Source of the DNA: Undaria pinnatifida
Taxonomy: Eukaryota; Sar; Phaeophyceae; Laminariales; Alariaceae
Assembly (NCBI GenBank): GCA_012845835.1
Contig: JABAKD010000003.1
Location: 3,709,171 to 3,773,170 of the forward strand
Length of the DNA stretch: 64,000 bases
Direction: 5' to 3'
The translations under genes were made by a program, and so were the position numbers. The number at the start of each line of letters is the position of its first letter. Position 1 is the stretch's first letter. Positions 60,268 to 64,000 of the stretch are shown piece after piece. The notes under the pieces are model-generated. The model searched no databases. It was not told the DNA's origin and saw only the letters and a program-made list of their open reading frames with translations.

Positions 60268-60830
60268 AGTCATCCAACACTACGGGTTGCATTCGTTAGA
60301 TGAACTAACAATGCACTTGTGTCCGACTGAGCTCCTCAAGTGAGGAGCTATCGGTGAGTCATGGGTCAAGTACTTTCACGAGTACAGTACTGCTGTCTAC
60401 AGTCTATAGATTATATTCTAAAAATGAAAATTCACTCCAGCTGTGAGATCGAATATTTTGTCGAAACTCATCATCTTTCTTTGTAAGCTGTGTGTGATTC
60501 TCCGATCGCGCGTATTACAGGCTGTGTCCTCATTAAGGATATAGGGCGGCGACTCCCCTTGCAACTACAGTGTAGCTATCAGGGGTCAACAGGGTGATGA
60601 TGTTAGTCAGTCTGTGCGCGGAAACAATAAGGCCCGTTTCTGAGGGGGACAAAACCTGACAGCTATTGACTTTTGTGTTAGGACTGAGGCATAGAAGCTT
60701 GGTCGGGTCGCGCGAACGAAGGCCTTCGAAGCCATCTTTGGTTTCGGGTGAGATATATTGAGCTCTTCATGTCTGGAGATCAGGAACTTTCTTTTGCACC
60801 CCATACTCCTTGTGGGATCTAACATCATGC
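60268..60830 (+). mobile_element. MITE-B copy 6, split by a family C insertion
   Basis: The left part (60,268-60,420) holds GTCATCCAACACTACGGG and GAGCTCCTCAAGTGAGGAGC. The right part (60,666-60,830) holds TTGGTCGGGTCGCGCGAACG, GAGATATATTGAGCTCTTC and TTGTGGGATC. Together they give the usual family order. Confidence 0.7.
60420..60665 (-). mobile_element. repeat family C, copy 4, nested in MITE-B
   Basis: The reverse complement matches 45,202-45,435 over its length, from CTGTCAGGTTTTGTCCCCC to CTCACAGCTGGAGTG and TTTTCATTTTTAG. The insertion shows that family C is mobile or was mobile after family B. Confidence 0.75.
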
Positions 60831-61750
60831 TGTGGGATGGAATGGCTAACACAATCACACACAAAATTTCTGCGTTTTGCAAGTAACGTCCTGTGTAGGC
60901 GTACCAAAAGCCCGGCGTCCTGTCTGTATGTCCGGTGTGTGTTCCTCACGTGAAATTTACGTTTCCGGCACAATCTACACCGAGAGCAATGTCCGTGCCG
61001 GTGCCTCCTAGAAAGAGCGAGAAATAAAGACTCCCTATCATAGAAAGACGATTATCTGCGTCCTAAACTGCACGACAGAGACACACATTGCAAATTCAGC
61101 AATGTGGGTTGGCCATGCAATGAGCCGCAGTGAACACGCTGGCGAGGGTGAAACACTCAAGCGAACCAAGCCATACGAAAATAATATAAAAAATGGAAAG
61201 AAGGCAAACGGGAATAAGGAAGAACCACAAAAAGGGGAAAAAACAATTTGAGCAACCACAGGACGGTAGAAGAAAAAAAAACAAGAAGTACAATCAACAG
61301 CAGCCACAGCCACCGACTAGCGATAAAAAGCAGATGAAGCCATCCAACCATAAAAACAAAGCAGCAACAACAGTCGCCCAGCAACAAGCACGAAAGCCGA
61401 TGAAACCAGCCAACCAACGTCGGAGGCAGTCACTATTAAATTTCAAATGTTGCTGTTATCCTCACCTATTTTTGTGTGTAAACACAAGGAAATAAGAGGC
61501 TAAAAAATATGAATCTAGTATGTACTACAGTTAGTGATATCGTTAACCCTCGAATGCTACCCATACCAACAATATCGTTGGATAGAATTTGGTTTTGAAG
61601 TGCCCATCTCTACCTGTGGCCGGCTTTCGAGTAAATCTTCGAACAAATAATAATATGATTTTTTTTTTTTTTTAAACCAATATATACCATATAACGGCTA
61701 GCTACCATATATTATTAAATAGCTACTACCCGGGGTACTGTAAGGTTATG
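60831..61750. other. unassigned stretch, partly A-rich
   Basis: 61,190-61,440 is A-rich. The minus strand therefore shows a long hydrophobic frame and the plus strand a Lys/Gln-rich frame. Neither is supported as a gene. Confidence 0.4.
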
Positions 61751-61753
61751 AGT

Positions 61754-62018
61754 GGAGACACAGAGTGCCCCCTGCAGGTCTGCCAATTGAGCAGGTCCTC
61801 GAAGAGTACTCGCTTTTTTCTATTTCGTAGAGACGTTGCTTTATTCGATTCCCCCAGAGCCCCGGATAGCTTCTGAGATCGGAAGCACGTGCCTCCGATC
61901 TATTTCCCAACTTTCCCAAATACAACACGCGAACCTTATCATACCAAGGAAAAAAAAGTGAATACTCTCCGTGGACCTGCTTAATTGGCAGACCTGGAGG
62001 GGGCACTCTTTGTCTCCA
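61754..62018. mobile_element. MITE-F with 65-bp terminal inverted repeats
   Basis: The left arm GTGGAGACACAGAGTGCCCC and GGTCTGCCAATTGAGCAGGT is mirrored at 61,955-62,018 with few mismatches over about 65 bp. TATGA just outside both ends is a likely target duplication. The close match of the arms suggests a younger insertion than the other MITEs. Confidence 0.85.
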
Positions 62019-62029
62019 CGTATGACTCC

Positions 62030-63143
62030 TTACATGTGGCGCCGACTAGATTGACTTGCTATTGTGGCAGCGTTCCTCCAATCTTTCCGATATTTTTTTT
62101 CGAAGCGACGCGTGAGTTGCTGTGTGCCGTCAGACTTGTTCAAAGACGCGGGGAACGGTAGAACAGAAATGCGTGGTACGTCCTTGTAAGGGAGCTTAAC
62201 ATAGGCACGCCTAACCGAGTCAAGCGTGGATTTGGCTAGAGCCTCGGCGGTAGCAAGTTCGGCGGTACGCTCGCGGGTCGCGGCCAACTCCGAAGGAACA
62301 GGCTTGGTGCGGTCACCCGACACAGTCAGTTTGCCTAGCCGTTCAGCGGATGAGGCAATATCCACCAGGGAAGAGGTTGCCTGCCTCTTGCCGGCTACCA
62401 CTGTCACCTCGCCGTGATCCGTGTTGGAGCTCGAAGACGAGCGGGAGGAGGTTGACGAGCCGTCCCACGCTGAAGGCCCTCGTGCGCTGTTTCGCCGTCC
62501 TCCGGTGCCTCCTTCCGATTTGCGACCGCCGCTCCGGTTGGTTCGGGCCTGGTTGTTCTCTTGGCGGCGCTGTGGGCCACCACCAGTACCTGACGCTTCT
62601 CCCGCGGTTACACCACCGTTGCCACCTCCGCGGCGGTTGTGGTGGCCACCAACCCCCACCATTTTCCCCGTATCCCCCACGCTGGCCTCCACCACCCCCG
62701 GAGTTACCACATCCACGGTTGCGGTCCCCCCGATCGCGGCGGCCACCGCGCCGCTGTTCGATGGAGCGCCTTCCTCCCAGCGCTTCCTTTGGAGTCGGCC
62801 AGAGGACTGGGTCAGGGATGTCGTCGTGGGTCAATCTTGAGGCTTTGACCAAAGCGAGGGTAGGTGCTCGTCTCATCTGCCCGAAGGCGGACGTGTTGCC
62901 GCGGCGGGCCCAGACTGCTCCGACCGAAAGGTCTTCCGCCTTGAACGACGACCGTCGCTCTGACGTTAGGAGGGCCGTGGCCGCTGCTACCACCGCCTCC
63001 GCCAGATTCGTCCAGAACTCGACCCTCAACGGGATAGCCATGTACTGAACGCTGCCAGACATGAAAGCGTCGCCCCCGGGTCGCGTCGCTTGAGAGGCAA
63101 CACCCAGCAGGCGCGCCGGGGACGACGCTTTCATGTCTGGCAC
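62030..63143 (-). CDS. unrecognised RGG-rich family, copy 2
   Basis: A 266-codon minus-strand frame (63,143-62,343) holds blocks shared with the copy at 25.1-26.2 kb: PGGDAF-SGSV (about 63,070), a helical segment (LAEAVVAAATALLTS), APTLALVKA (about 62,865), DPVLWPTPKEALGG and an Arg/Gly-rich tail (RRGGRRDRGDRNRG). A second minus frame (62,746-62,030) overlaps its 3' half. It runs on to a charged end (AKSTLDSVRRAY, then RRFEKKYRKDWRNAA), so the true end may use that frame. Family unknown; a retroelement gag or a host RNA-binding protein are both possible. Confidence 0.4.
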
Positions 63144-63292
63144 GGTTCAGTGCATGGCTACCCTGCCGAGGGTCGAGTTCTCGGCGCATCTGGCGGAGGC
63201 GGTGGTAGCATCGGCCACGGCCTTCCTGACGTCAGAGGGGACGGTCGTCGTTCAAGGCGGAAGACCTTTCCGTCGGGGCAGTTTGCCCCCCC
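62908..63292. repeat. large inverted duplication, arms about 170 bp
   Basis: 62,908-63,080 and 63,120-63,292 are reverse complements with roughly 90% identity by eye. Examples are GAAAGGTCTTCCGCCTTGAA against TTCAAGGCGGAAGACCTTTC, and AGACATGAAAGCGTCG against CGACGCTTTCATGTCT. The spacer is about 40 bp. The left arm belongs to the RGG-family gene. Confidence 0.9.
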
Positions 63293-63394
63293 CGTGACTA
63301 GAACTTGATTTTAGTGAACGCTGAAACTCTGTGCTGGCTTCGTTAAGCGGGGCTGTCGAAAAAAAAAAACAAACTCAACAAATGGCGTCGTCCA

Positions 63395-63440
63395 CAGAAC
63401 ATAGGTTTTTTGGGTCGCGGGTTCAAATCCCACATCCACC
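63395..63440 (+). other. tRNA-like T-arm remnant
   Basis: GCGGGTTCAAATCCCAC followed by ATCCACCA resembles a tRNA T-arm and 3' end, but no D- or anticodon arm can be drawn upstream. Probably a SINE head remnant. Confidence 0.3.
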
Positions 63441-63697
63441 ATAATAAACCTTTTCAGACTTTACCCATGTCGAACTTGAAAAATAGTCTACCCGGTATGC
63501 CCAGGAATTGAAACGGCTTGGATAATTGACAGGTTTTCTCGTATATCCGGCCGACCGGGTATCCCGCCGTTTCACGGGGAAAGAGTGTAATAAGGCTTGG
63601 TTTGGGAAAGGTATTGTTTGACCTTTTGCAAGTGATCCAACGGACTGATACCCCACTAATACCTTAACAGTACTATATACCATGTACTAGCAACGTT

Positions 63698-63830
63698 GTT
63701 ATCGTTCTCACATTACCTCGAATAATCGATACCGCGGTCACACGACAGGCTCCAGTCACTCTAGAGTAAAGGAATACCTCAGGGAAATACACACTGCAAA
63801 CGATACCAAAAGCGGTACACGCATACTCCC
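63698..63830 (+). repeat. dispersed repeat G, copy 2
   Basis: Matches 14,702-14,835 in block order (TCTCACATTACCTCG, GGTCACACGACAGGCTCC, GTACACGCATA). Confidence 0.6.
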
Positions 63831-64000
63831 GATTTCACTCTATTATATTATTCTTCTGGCGGAGTCATGAAATGCGCCAGAAATAATATACCAAGTATTT
63901 AATACCATGTACAGTATACTGAGATACAGATCAAGCCCCCACGGTGGTAGGTGTCCAGTGTTGATCCCCGAGTGGATGTAGTAGCGCTTTTGGTGTTGGG

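Noticed and set aside
61157-61417. Very hydrophobic 86-codon minus-strand frame as a membrane protein or the missing signal peptide exon
   Set aside because: It is the complement of an A-rich stretch, has no donor in phase 2 where the epimerase needs one, and continues without a plausible cleavage region.

Overview
The window looks like nuclear DNA of a brown alga, probably one with a large, repeat-rich genome such as a kelp. The main evidence is a many-exon gene on the minus strand for a mannuronan C5-epimerase-type right-handed beta-helix protein, the enzyme family that turns mannuronate into guluronate in alginate. I found eleven exons (56,172 down to 30,336). Every splice site is a canonical AG/GT, all exon phases agree, and together they give about 470 residues ending at a natural stop. 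The 5' exon(s) with the start codon and any signal peptide were not found. Introns reach about 6 kb and are full of repeats.

Layout. 1-2.9 kb: G-rich repeat DNA, two SINEs and two trinucleotide arrays. 2.9-8.0 kb: low-copy sequence with degenerate tandem repeats and no gene I can name. 8.0-14.5 kb: an old, broken Ty1/copia element with diverged LTRs and a MITE inside it. 14.5-17.6 kb: a purine tract and a 5'-truncated LINE (minus). 17.6-23.9 kb: a broken Ty3/gypsy relic (minus) carrying a MITE-A, a MITE-B and a 1.9-kb palindromic satellite. 24-26.2 kb: a degenerate region and one copy of an unrecognised RGG-rich gene family. 26.2-29.9 kb: nothing identifiable except weak tandem repeats. 29.9-56.2 kb: the epimerase gene, whose introns hold five MITE-D copies, MITE-A and MITE-B copies, SINEs, a telomere-motif-centred palindromic satellite and a polyC-rich block that is an inverted copy of the window start. 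56.2-64 kb: purine-rich repeats, a nested MITE pair, a young-looking MITE with 65-bp terminal inverted repeats, and a second RGG-family copy ending in a large inverted duplication.

The most interesting observation is that many epimerase exons are accompanied in the neighbouring introns by decayed partial copies of themselves, some keeping the polypyrimidine tract, AG acceptor and reading phase. The locus therefore looks like a gene repeatedly rebuilt by local exon duplication, or one able to try alternative exons. A second theme is DNA palindromy: two satellites (21.5-23.4 kb and 35.3-36.7 kb) and one gene-end duplication (62.9-63.3 kb) are inverted repeats.

All repeat families were defined by comparing copies inside this window only. 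No database was consulted and all coordinates were read by eye.
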